Assembly: GCF_027257955.1 (NCBI RefSeq)
Contig: NZ_JANZNQ010000010.1
Coordinates: 62,001-126,000 of the forward strand
Length of the DNA stretch: 64,000 bases
Direction of reading: 5' to 3'
Origin: Zhongshania aquatica
GTDB lineage: Bacteria; Pseudomonadota; Gammaproteobacteria; Pseudomonadales; Spongiibacteraceae
Shown here one piece after another: positions 58,052 through 64,000 of this stretch (its first letter is position 1; each line of letters starts with the position of its first letter). Position numbers and translations under genes: made by a program. The notes beneath the pieces were generated by a model. The model saw nothing but the letters and a program-made list of their open reading frames with translations. It had not been told where the DNA came from and did not search any database.

Positions 58052-58507
58052 TTAAAACCGAGGCACAACGTTCGCTTTATCAATTTGATCGTAAGGCAGC
58101 AAATAATCATGCTCCTCAACCATCAACACCACATCACCTTCCTCGATACCCATAAGACGACCGAGAAACTTACGACGCCCTTCAAAGGACGTGCGCAATC
58201 GAACACTAACATCACTGCCTACGTACTGCTCAAATTGAGCCAAGGTATACAGTGGTCTATCCATTCCCGGCGAAGAAACCTCAAGGTTATATTCACCAGT
58301 AATTGGATCTTCAACATCTAAAACACCGCTGATCTGATGACTCGCCTTTGCACAGTCATCAACGCCAATACCTTTTTCACTGTCTATGTAGACGCGCAAC
58401 AAGGTATGGCGACCATGAGACTGATAATCTAAGCCCCAGAGTTCGTAGCCGAGCGCTTCCACACCCGGCCGTATCAATTCTTCTAACTTGACGTTCTTGT
58501 TGGACAA
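58052..58507 (-). CDS. rimP: Ribosome maturation factor RimP
   Basis: The 151-residue protein assists 30S maturation. I start at TTG 58507, which gives a length equal to E. coli RimP and a family-like N-terminus (KLEELIRPGVEALGYELWGLDYQ); the longer frame to 58567 would run through the terminator hairpin T2. The SD-like GGTGGG is 8 bases upstream. SSPGMDRPLYT and the C-terminal Sm-like domain are present. It is the first gene of the rimP-to-pnp operon. Confidence 0.93.
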   Translation of the reverse strand: MSNKNVKLEELIRPGVEALGYELWGLDYQSHGRHTLLRVYIDSEKGIGVDDCAKASHQISGVLDVEDPITGEYNLEVSSPGMDRPLYTLAQFEQYVGSDVSVRLRTSFEGRRKFLGRLMGIEEGDVVLMVEEHDYLLPYDQIDKANVVPRF

Positions 58508-58524
58508 GTTCGCTACCCACCAAT

Positions 58525-58545
58525 AAAAAATGGGCCCAAGGCCCA
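58525..58545 (-). terminator. Leader terminator T2 next to the rimP start
   Basis: TGGGCC-TTG-GGCCCA forms a 6-bp stem followed by six T residues. It ends 17 bases before the rimP TTG, so read-through is needed for expression of the whole operon. Confidence 0.8.
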
Positions 58546-58583
58546 CCAACGAAATTCTTTGACGCATACCTATTGGCTATACG

Positions 58584-58606
58584 AAAAAGCCCCTTTGGAA
58601 GGGGCT
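58584..58606 (-). terminator. Leader terminator T1
   Basis: AGCCCCTT-CCA-AAGGGGCT forms an 8-bp stem followed by a run of five T residues (the first T pairs in the stem). It lies about 85 bases after the predicted transcription start and upstream of T2. Confidence 0.85.
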
Positions 58607-58697
58607 TCTAAAAACTTCTGATCTATATAAAAGCGAAGTCACCCTACGCTCAGAGTCGGCCACAAAAATACGCGATACCGCCCATATCAGGAGGCGC

Positions 58698-58726
58698 ATT
58701 ATAGTCGGCACCCACAACTAGGTCAA
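58698..58726 (-). promoter_or_regulatory. Near-consensus sigma70 promoter of the rimP operon
   Basis: On the minus strand TTGACC (58721-58726) and TATAAT (58698-58703) are separated by exactly 17 bases. The -10 is perfect and the -35 differs in one base. Transcription would start near 58690 and drive rimP-nusA-infB-rbfA-truB-rpsO-pnp. Confidence 0.88.
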
Positions 58727-58782
58727 GCCAAACCCTTGGCAAGGAGCATAACACCCAGCTTATTTCAGGCAGGCATAAAAAC

Positions 58783-58818
58783 AAAAAAAGGATAATTACT
58801 CATCGCAATTATCCTTTT
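58783..58818 (-). terminator. Terminator after tRNA-Leu
   Basis: AAAAGGATAATT and its complement AATTATCCTTTT form a 12-bp stem (58786-58797 with 58807-58818) with T residues downstream, just past the tRNA 3' end. It insulates the rimP promoter from secG/tRNA transcription. Confidence 0.85.
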
Positions 58819-58826
58819 CTATTTTT

Positions 58827-58912
58827 TGGTGCCGAAGGCGGGACTTGAACCCGCACGAGCTATGCTCACCACCCCCTCAAGATGGCGTGTCTACCAATTC
58901 CACCACTTCGGC
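58827..58912 (-). tRNA. tRNA-Leu (anticodon GAG)
   Basis: The 86-base gene folds as a leucine tRNA. The acceptor stem is GCCGAAG with CTTCGGC, the anticodon loop is TTGAGGG flanked by CCATC and GGTGG, the long variable arm is typical of leucine and serine tRNAs, and the T loop has GTTCAAGTC. ACCA is encoded at the 3' end. It reads CUC and CUU leucine codons. It sits between secG and rimP, as in Pseudomonas. Confidence 0.95.
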
Positions 58913-58919
58913 TAATTTT

Positions 58920-59300
58920 TTACTCGGCGTCCGCCGGCATTTCACTTGTAACTGGCATCGCAGACTCAACCTCTCCCGCCTGCACAGGCATCGTCTCGTC
59001 GCCTACTGGCGCAACATCACGGCTTTCCTGCAATACCGGCACATCGATAATATCTTCATTAACGCCGCTGCGCTGCTTTGCAACATAGGCAAGCGACAAG
59101 CTAGTCACAAAAAACAGAGTAGCCAATACCGCTGTTGCCCGCGTTAGCGCGTTACCACTACCGGTGCTACCGAATAAAGTTTGGGATGCGCCCGAGCCAA
59201 ACGAGGCCCCCATATCTGCGCCTTTACCTTGCTGAACCAGAATCAAACCAATAATAGAAAGACCAGCCAACACATGTACGATTAATATAATTTGTTCCAT
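58920..59300 (-). CDS. secG: Preprotein translocase subunit SecG
   Basis: The 126-residue protein has two transmembrane helices (about 3-20 IILIVHVLAGLSIIGLILV and 52-72 ATAVLATLFFVTSLSLAYV) around the QQGKGADMGASFGSGASQTLFGS loop typical of SecG. The C-terminal 50 residues are a long acidic tail rich in Glu, Pro and Val. It stimulates SecYE translocation. The start overlaps the tpiA stop (TAATG). The tRNA follows directly. Confidence 0.95.
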   Translation of the reverse strand: MEQIILIVHVLAGLSIIGLILVQQGKGADMGASFGSGASQTLFGSTGSGNALTRATAVLATLFFVTSLSLAYVAKQRSGVNEDIIDVPVLQESRDVAPVGDETMPVQAGEVESAMPVTSEMPADAE

Positions 59301-60055
59301 TACTCCGCCGCCCGACATATTGCGGAAAATTCCTGTGCATCAAGTGACGCACCACCAACTAAACCGCCATCAATATCCGCCTGAGCGAACAATTCACCTG
59401 CATTAGCAGCCTTAACACTGCCGCCGTACAGAATTCGCAAACCCTTCGCCAATTGCTCATCTTTCTTTGCAAAAAGAGCACGAATAAACGCGTGCACTTC
59501 TTGAGCTTGATCGGGGCTCGCCGTCTTACCAGTACCGATTGCCCAAACTGGCTCGTAAGCAATCACGATTAATCGCAACTGCTCAACACTTAAGGTCGAA
59601 AAAATCGGCTTAAGCTGGGCTGAAATAACTTCTAATGTTGCACCATCATCTCGCTGCGACTCGGTTTCACCGACGCACACCAATGGCAATAAACCTTGCA
59701 GTAAAGCCTGCTTTGCCTTTTGTGCAACCTGCTCGCTGGTTTCGCCATAAATAGCGCGACGCTCAGAGTGACCAACGATGACATAACGGCACCCGACATC
59801 AGCCAACATTGCAGCAGATACTTCGCCTGTAAATGCACCGTCACTAGGCTGATCGCATACATTCTGACTACCAACAGCAACAGGCGAACCTGACAAACCA
59901 GATAACACCTGCGGCAAATACACTGAGGGAGGAAACACTGCGATATCAACACCAGGCTCCGCAGGTAAGGACGTGTTTAATTCCGCCACCAACTTTCCAA
60001 TGCTGGCGCTATCGCCATACATCTTCCAATTCCCTGCTACGAGATTACTCCGCAT
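59300..60055 (-). CDS. tpiA: Triosephosphate isomerase
   Basis: The 251-residue TIM barrel interconverts dihydroxyacetone phosphate and glyceraldehyde 3-phosphate. The catalytic residues are Lys11 (GNWKM), His96 (VGHSERR) and Glu168 (AYEPVWAIGTG). AAGGGA precedes ATG 60055. A plausible promoter lies just upstream (60086-60114), and secG overlaps its stop by one base. Confidence 0.98.
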   Translation of the reverse strand: MRSNLVAGNWKMYGDSASIGKLVAELNTSLPAEPGVDIAVFPPSVYLPQVLSGLSGSPVAVGSQNVCDQPSDGAFTGEVSAAMLADVGCRYVIVGHSERRAIYGETSEQVAQKAKQALLQGLLPLVCVGETESQRDDGATLEVISAQLKPIFSTLSVEQLRLIVIAYEPVWAIGTGKTASPDQAQEVHAFIRALFAKKDEQLAKGLRILYGGSVKAANAGELFAQADIDGGLVGGASLDAQEFSAICRAAE

Positions 60056-60085
60056 GCCATTTCCCTTAGCGCAAAATGGGCGCCA

Positions 60086-60114
60086 ATCTTACATAAACTT
60101 ATAAATACATACAA
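60086..60114 (-). promoter_or_regulatory. Putative promoter of tpiA-secG
   Basis: On the minus strand TTGTAT (60109-60114) and TAAGAT (60086-60091) are separated by 17 bases, a fair sigma70 match located about 31 bases before the tpiA start. Confidence 0.5.
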
Positions 60115-60127
60115 GAACCGCCACCAC

Positions 60128-61462
60128 TTATGATGAAAGCTTTTGTACCTTGTCTGCTAGGCGCTGACATAAGTCCGCAACCTGCAGGGCATTCTCGCCC
60201 TCAACCATAACTCTCACCAAGGGCTCTGTACCTGAGGCGCGCAATAATACCCTGCCTCGCCCTGCTAATTCCAGCTCAACCTCGCCAACCGCGGCGCGTA
60301 ATTCAGAATCATTTAAATCCATCGGTTTTTGTATGCGAATATTCTGCATAATCTGCGGAAATTTTCTCACCGGCCTGCGCAGTTCAAACAAACTTTTGCC
60401 ACTTGCCACAACCGCCTGCACCACCTTTAGCGCGGCAACAATGCCATCACCCGTTGTACTGACATCACCACAAATGATATGGCCTGAATTTTCACCACCC
60501 AAGCTCCAGCCCAGAGCATTCATTCGCTCCTTAACGTAGCGATCGCCGACCTGCGCGCGCTCAAAAGAAACGCCCAGCGACTTTAATGCAAGCTCAAAAC
60601 CAAGATTAGACATCAAGGTGCCAACCACACCATCACAAGACTCACCACGCCGCAGCTGCTCGGCAGCAATGATGTACAAGAGATCATCGCCATCTACTAA
60701 TTCACCTGAAGCATCGGCAAACAGAACACGATCGCCGTCGCCGTCAAAGGCAATACCAAAATCAGCACACTCCTGCACAACCCGCGCCTGCATATCAGCG
60801 GGGTGAGTAGAACCAATATTCGCATTAATGTTAAGACCGTCAGGAGACGCGCCAATAACGATCACATTGGCACCCAGTTCAGTGAACACAGCTGGCGCGA
60901 CGTGATAGGTTGCCCCATGAGCGCAATCGAGTACTATTTTTAAGCCTGCAAGCGAGAGTCCAGTCTGGCCCGTAGACTTACAATATTCAATGTAGCGACC
61001 GGCGGCGTCGTCAATGCGACGCACCTTACCCAATCTTGCGGACTCCACCGTAGTCATAGTCGCATCAATGGCTTCCTCAATAGCCATCTCTAATTCGTCA
61101 GGTAGTTTAGTCCCGTCGGCAGAAAAGAATTTTATACCATTATCGTAATACGGATTGTGGCTGGCACTAATCACAATGCCTGCGCGCGCCTGAAAGGTTC
61201 TCGTTAAATAGGCAATAGCAGGTGTCGGCATTGGCCCCAATAAAAGAACATCTACACCCGCCGCCACCAAACCGGCCTCTAAGGCAGATTCGAACATATA
61301 ACCTGAAATTCGAGTATCTTTACCAATCAGCACTTTGCTGCGGCCTTCACGAGCGAACACCTGCCCCACCGCCCAGCCCAATTTAAGGACAAATTCCGGG
61401 GTGATTGCTCCCTCACCAACGCGACCGCGAACACCATCGGTACCAAAATACTTTCTAGCCAT
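60128..61462 (-). CDS. glmM: Phosphoglucosamine mutase
   Basis: The 444-residue enzyme converts glucosamine-6-phosphate to glucosamine-1-phosphate for peptidoglycan and LPS. The start is [13 protein letters not shown] at 61462 with GAGAAAAG upstream. The phosphoserine Ser101 is in ISASHNP, and the metal loop DGDGDR and the C-terminal [12 protein letters not shown] are intact. Its first eight bases overlap the end of folP. Confidence 0.97.
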   Translation of the reverse strand: MARKYFGTDGVRGRVGEGAITPEFVLKLGWAVGQVFAREGRSKVLIGKDTRISGYMFESALEAGLVAAGVDVLLLGPMPTPAIAYLTRTFQARAGIVISASHNPYYDNGIKFFSADGTKLPDELEMAIEEAIDATMTTVESARLGKVRRIDDAAGRYIEYCKSTGQTGLSLAGLKIVLDCAHGATYHVAPAVFTELGANVIVIGASPDGLNINANIGSTHPADMQARVVQECADFGIAFDGDGDRVLFADASGELVDGDDLLYIIAAEQLRRGESCDGVVGTLMSNLGFELALKSLGVSFERAQVGDRYVKERMNALGWSLGGENSGHIICGDVSTTGDGIVAALKVVQAVVASGKSLFELRRPVRKFPQIMQNIRIQKPMDLNDSELRAAVGEVELELAGRGRVLLRASGTEPLVRVMVEGENALQVADLCQRLADKVQKLSS

Positions 61463-62336
61463 TATTACTTTTCTCAAACTTCACAGCGGTTGCGAGCTTT
61501 ACCGCATCAACTGTTTCTTTAACATCGTGTACGCGAAGTATATGAACACCTCGCTCCACAGCCATTGCCGCCATCACGACACTCGCCGCCAATCTTTCTT
61601 CAACTGCACGCCCAGTAATAGCACCCAACATAGACTTGCGAGATACACCAACTAACAAAGGAAACCCCATCGCTGCGAAATCCGGCAGACGCCGAAACAG
61701 CTCAAAATTATGCGCGGTGGTTTTACCAAAGCCAAAACCGGGATCTAATAGTATTTGATCTTTTGAAAAGCCCGCAGCCAGACAAGCCGAGATTCGCTCC
61801 TGCAGAAAATTAGAAACTTCGTCAAAAATACTTTCATACTCTGGCTGTCGCTGCATCGAGTCGGGCTCGCCTTTCATATGCATCAGACATACCGGTAAGC
61901 CACTTGCGGCCGCCGCTGACATAGCGCCGAGTCTGGACAGCGCGCGCACATCGTTAATCATACCCGCACCCAACACCGCAGCCTCAACCATCACGCTGGG
62001 AGAGCTGGTATCCACTGATATGACAGTATCGAAACGCTCTGCAATAGCAGCAACCACAGGCAAGACTCGATCGCCCTCCTCTTGCACACTAACGGGGAGC
62101 GCACCCGGCCGCGTAGACTCACCACCAATGTCCACCAGCGTAGCACCCTGCTCACAAACCTCTTCGACCCGACGCAACACTTTTTCGAGCAATACGCCAC
62201 CAGCGTGAAATTGACCGCCATCAGAAAAAGAATCAGGGGTAACATTGATAATCGCCATGACCTGAGGCGTACTCAAATCCAATAAGCGAACACCGCAGCG
62301 GAGCTGCGGTGAAGATAGGCTTGCGGTGAGATTCAT
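61455..62336 (-). CDS. folP: Dihydropteroate synthase
   Basis: The 293-residue enzyme joins pterin pyrophosphate and p-aminobenzoate in folate synthesis and is the sulfonamide target. Key motifs are [31 protein letters not shown] and [10 protein letters not shown]. It lies 7 bp after ftsH and overlaps glmM by 8 bases, giving the usual ftsH-folP-glmM order. Confidence 0.97.
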   Translation of the reverse strand: MNLTASLSSPQLRCGVRLLDLSTPQVMAIINVTPDSFSDGGQFHAGGVLLEKVLRRVEEVCEQGATLVDIGGESTRPGALPVSVQEEGDRVLPVVAAIAERFDTVISVDTSSPSVMVEAAVLGAGMINDVRALSRLGAMSAAAASGLPVCLMHMKGEPDSMQRQPEYESIFDEVSNFLQERISACLAAGFSKDQILLDPGFGFGKTTAHNFELFRRLPDFAAMGFPLLVGVSRKSMLGAITGRAVEERLAASVVMAAMAVERGVHILRVHDVKETVDAVKLATAVKFEKSNNG

Positions 62337-62343
62337 ACCAATC

Positions 62344-64000
62344 TCAGTGATCGCTCACCGAGCCGACGAAGGGATCTTCTGGACGATTTTTCTTGTCATC
62401 ATTTGGCTCAGACTCCGGCTCCGCACCCGCCACTTTCGACTTGCGACCACCGGCAGTGTCGTCATCATCCCAACCCGCAGGCTTGCGCGGTTTACGACCT
62501 GCCATGATGTCGTCGATCTGTTTGGCATCAATGGTTTCATAGGTCATCAGCGCGTCAGCCATAACATCTAGTTTGCTGCGATGTTCTTCAAGGATTTTGC
62601 GCGCCGCCGCGTAACATTCATCGATAATACGACGCACTTCCTCATCTATCTGGCGAGCTGTTTCACCAGAGAAACTCTTGCCTTGCTGACCCGCAGACCG
62701 ACCCAAGAACACTTCCTCTTCAGCGTCGTCATACATTAACGGCCCCATCTTGTCCGACAGCCCCCACTTGGTCACCATCTTGCGCGCTATATCTGTTGCA
62801 CGCTGAATATCGTTAGAGGCACCCGTTGTTACGCCATCTGCACCAAGAGTCATTTCTTCCGCAATTCGACCGCCAAACAAAGAGCAAATTTGGCTGATAA
62901 TATGTCGACGGCTCAGGCTGTAGCGATCTTCTTCTGGGAGGAACATTGTCACACCCAAGGCGCGGCCGCGAGGAATAATACTCACTTTATAGACCGGATC
63001 ATGCTCTGGCATTTCGCGGCCTACAATTGCATGGCCCGCTTCATGATATGCCGTGTTCAGCTTTTCCTTGTCCGACATCACCATGGATTTACGCTCTGCG
63101 CCCATCATGATTTTGTCTTTCGCCAAATTAAACTGTTCCATACTAACAAGGCGCGAATTTCCACGCGCCGCAAACAGCGCTGCCTCGTTAGCCAAGTTGG
63201 CCAGATCTGCACCAGAGAAGCCGGGAGTACCACGCGCAATAATCGACGCCTCGACGTCATCACCCAAAGGCAATTTACGCATATGTACTTTTAGAATTTG
63301 TTCGCGACCGCGAATATCTGGCAAGCCAACCACAACCTGACGGTCAAAACGACCTGGACGTAATAACGCAGGATCGAGCACGTCTGGGCGGTTAGTTGCA
63401 GCAATAACGATTACGCCGTCATTTGCCTCAAAGCCGTCCATTTCAACCAATAGCTGGTTCAGTGTTTGTTCGCGCTCATCGTGACCACCACCCATACCGG
63501 CGCCGCGGTGACGACCCACTGCATCGATCTCATCTATAAAGATAATGCATGGCGCTTGCTTCTTGGCTTGCTCAAACATATCGCGAACCCGCGATGCGCC
63601 CACACCAACAAACATTTCAACAAAGTCAGAACCAGAAATTGAGAAGAACGGTACTTTGGCCTCACCCGCAATGGCTTTCGCCAGCAACGTTTTACCTGTA
63701 CCAGGAGGACCAACCATCAACACGCCGCGGGGAATGCGACCGCCTAAGCGTTGGAATTTGCCCGGATCACGCAGGAACTCGACCAGCTCCTGAACATCCT
63801 CTTTAGCTTCATCAACACCCGCCACATCGGCAAAGGTGGTTTTAATTTGGTCTTCGCTTAACAGGCGCGCTTTGCTCTTACCAAAGGCCATCGGGCCGCC
63901 CTTGCCACCACCTGCACCACCCTGCATTTGACGCATAAAGAACATAAAAATGGCGAGAATAATCAAGATTGGGAAGCTAGCTACCAGCAACTGGGTCCAC
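62344..64000 (-). CDS. ftsH: ATP-dependent zinc metalloprotease FtsH (partial, N-terminus outside)
   Basis: About 552 residues are present from the second transmembrane helix ([20 protein letters not shown]) to the C-terminus; roughly 90 N-terminal residues lie beyond the right edge. The AAA domain has GPPGTGKT, the second region of homology is present, and the zinc protease motif is HEAGH. The C-terminal tail is charged. FtsH degrades membrane and regulatory proteins and works with HflK/HflC, encoded 46 kb away. It precedes folP. Confidence 0.97.
   Translation of the reverse strand, partial: WTQLLVASFPILIILAIFMFFMRQMQGGAGGGKGGPMAFGKSKARLLSEDQIKTTFADVAGVDEAKEDVQELVEFLRDPGKFQRLGGRIPRGVLMVGPPGTGKTLLAKAIAGEAKVPFFSISGSDFVEMFVGVGASRVRDMFEQAKKQAPCIIFIDEIDAVGRHRGAGMGGGHDEREQTLNQLLVEMDGFEANDGVIVIAATNRPDVLDPALLRPGRFDRQVVVGLPDIRGREQILKVHMRKLPLGDDVEASIIARGTPGFSGADLANLANEAALFAARGNSRLVSMEQFNLAKDKIMMGAERKSMVMSDKEKLNTAYHEAGHAIVGREMPEHDPVYKVSIIPRGRALGVTMFLPEEDRYSLSRRHIISQICSLFGGRIAEEMTLGADGVTTGASNDIQRATDIARKMVTKWGLSDKMGPLMYDDAEEEVFLGRSAGQQGKSFSGETARQIDEEVRRIIDECYAAARKILEEHRSKLDVMADALMTYETIDAKQIDDIMAGRKPRKPAGWDDDDTAGGRKSKVAGAEPESEPNDDKKNRPEDPFVGSVSDH

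Larger units (their letters stand above)
58508..58690 (-). promoter_or_regulatory. rimP leader with two intrinsic terminators (putative attenuator)
   Basis: The region between the predicted transcription start (about 58690) and the rimP TTG is about 183 bases. It contains two complete hairpin-plus-T-run terminators on the coding strand: T1 at 58584-58606 and T2 at 58525-58545. The rimP leader is a known predicted attenuator in proteobacteria; this one fits that idea and adds a second terminator. The T2 upper arm shares the 8-mer TTGGTGGG with the ribosome-site region, so alternative pairing is possible (inference). Confidence 0.7.

Overview
The window is chromosomal DNA of a free-living, probably marine gammaproteobacterium. 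The closest fit I can infer is the Cellvibrionales/Spongiibacteraceae-Pseudomonas side of the class. The basis is gene order: purA-hisZ-DUF2065-hflC-hflK-hflX-hfq-miaA-mutL-amiB-tsaE-nnr-queG-orn-rsgA-rhdA-psd-PilZ-fimX-serB-parC follows a block known from Pseudomonas, and pnp-rpsO-truB-rbfA-infB-nusA-rimP-tRNA-Leu-secG-tpiA-glmM-folP-ftsH is a second such block. I see no insertion sequences, phage genes, CRISPR arrays or rRNA.

Layout. 1-7.9 kb is accessory and metabolic: a partial GlxA-type regulator, a flavin-dependent nitronate monooxygenase-like enzyme, an OsmC-like protein, a three-gene lipid cluster (wax ester synthase/DGAT, SDR, acyl-CoA synthetase) and a transglutaminase-like/TPR lipoprotein. 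8-12.5 kb is a TonB-dependent receptor plus a surface-type beta-helix lipoprotein. The pair is preceded by four tandem 11-bp repeats that look like a double Pho box. 12.6-34 kb is the purA...psd housekeeping block, interrupted by a DUF4197-like lipoprotein and an autotransporter lipase. 33.5-36.1 kb holds the elongation factor P system (efp, epmA, epmB). 36.1-42.7 kb carries a PilZ-type protein, a FimX-like degenerate GGDEF/EAL protein, serB and an Smp/AhpA-like membrane protein. parC follows. 45.2-49.6 kb is a small accessory stretch (two small proteins, SlyD, a lipoprotein hydrolase, DUF4105, DUF3015). 49.7-64 kb is the pnp-to-ftsH block, nearly all on the minus strand.

How the genes work together. 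The 12.7-34 kb block combines tRNA modification (MiaA, TsaE, QueG), RNA turnover and riboregulation (Hfq, Orn, RsgA), membrane proteolysis control (HflK/HflC, with FtsH at the far right end) and envelope work (AmiB, Psd). EpmA and EpmB modify Lys34 of EF-P. The right block is the transcription/translation operon rimP-nusA-infB-rbfA-truB-rpsO-pnp. It is preceded by a near-consensus sigma70 promoter and a leader with two successive intrinsic terminators.

Most interesting: (1) the Pho-box-like array in front of the receptor/lipoprotein pair, suggesting an uncharacterised phosphate-starvation outer-membrane uptake system; (2) the tandem-terminator rimP leader; (3) the DUF4105/hydrolase/DUF3015 envelope cluster; (4) the PilZ-FimX pair. 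All calls are by reading the sequence; no database search was possible.
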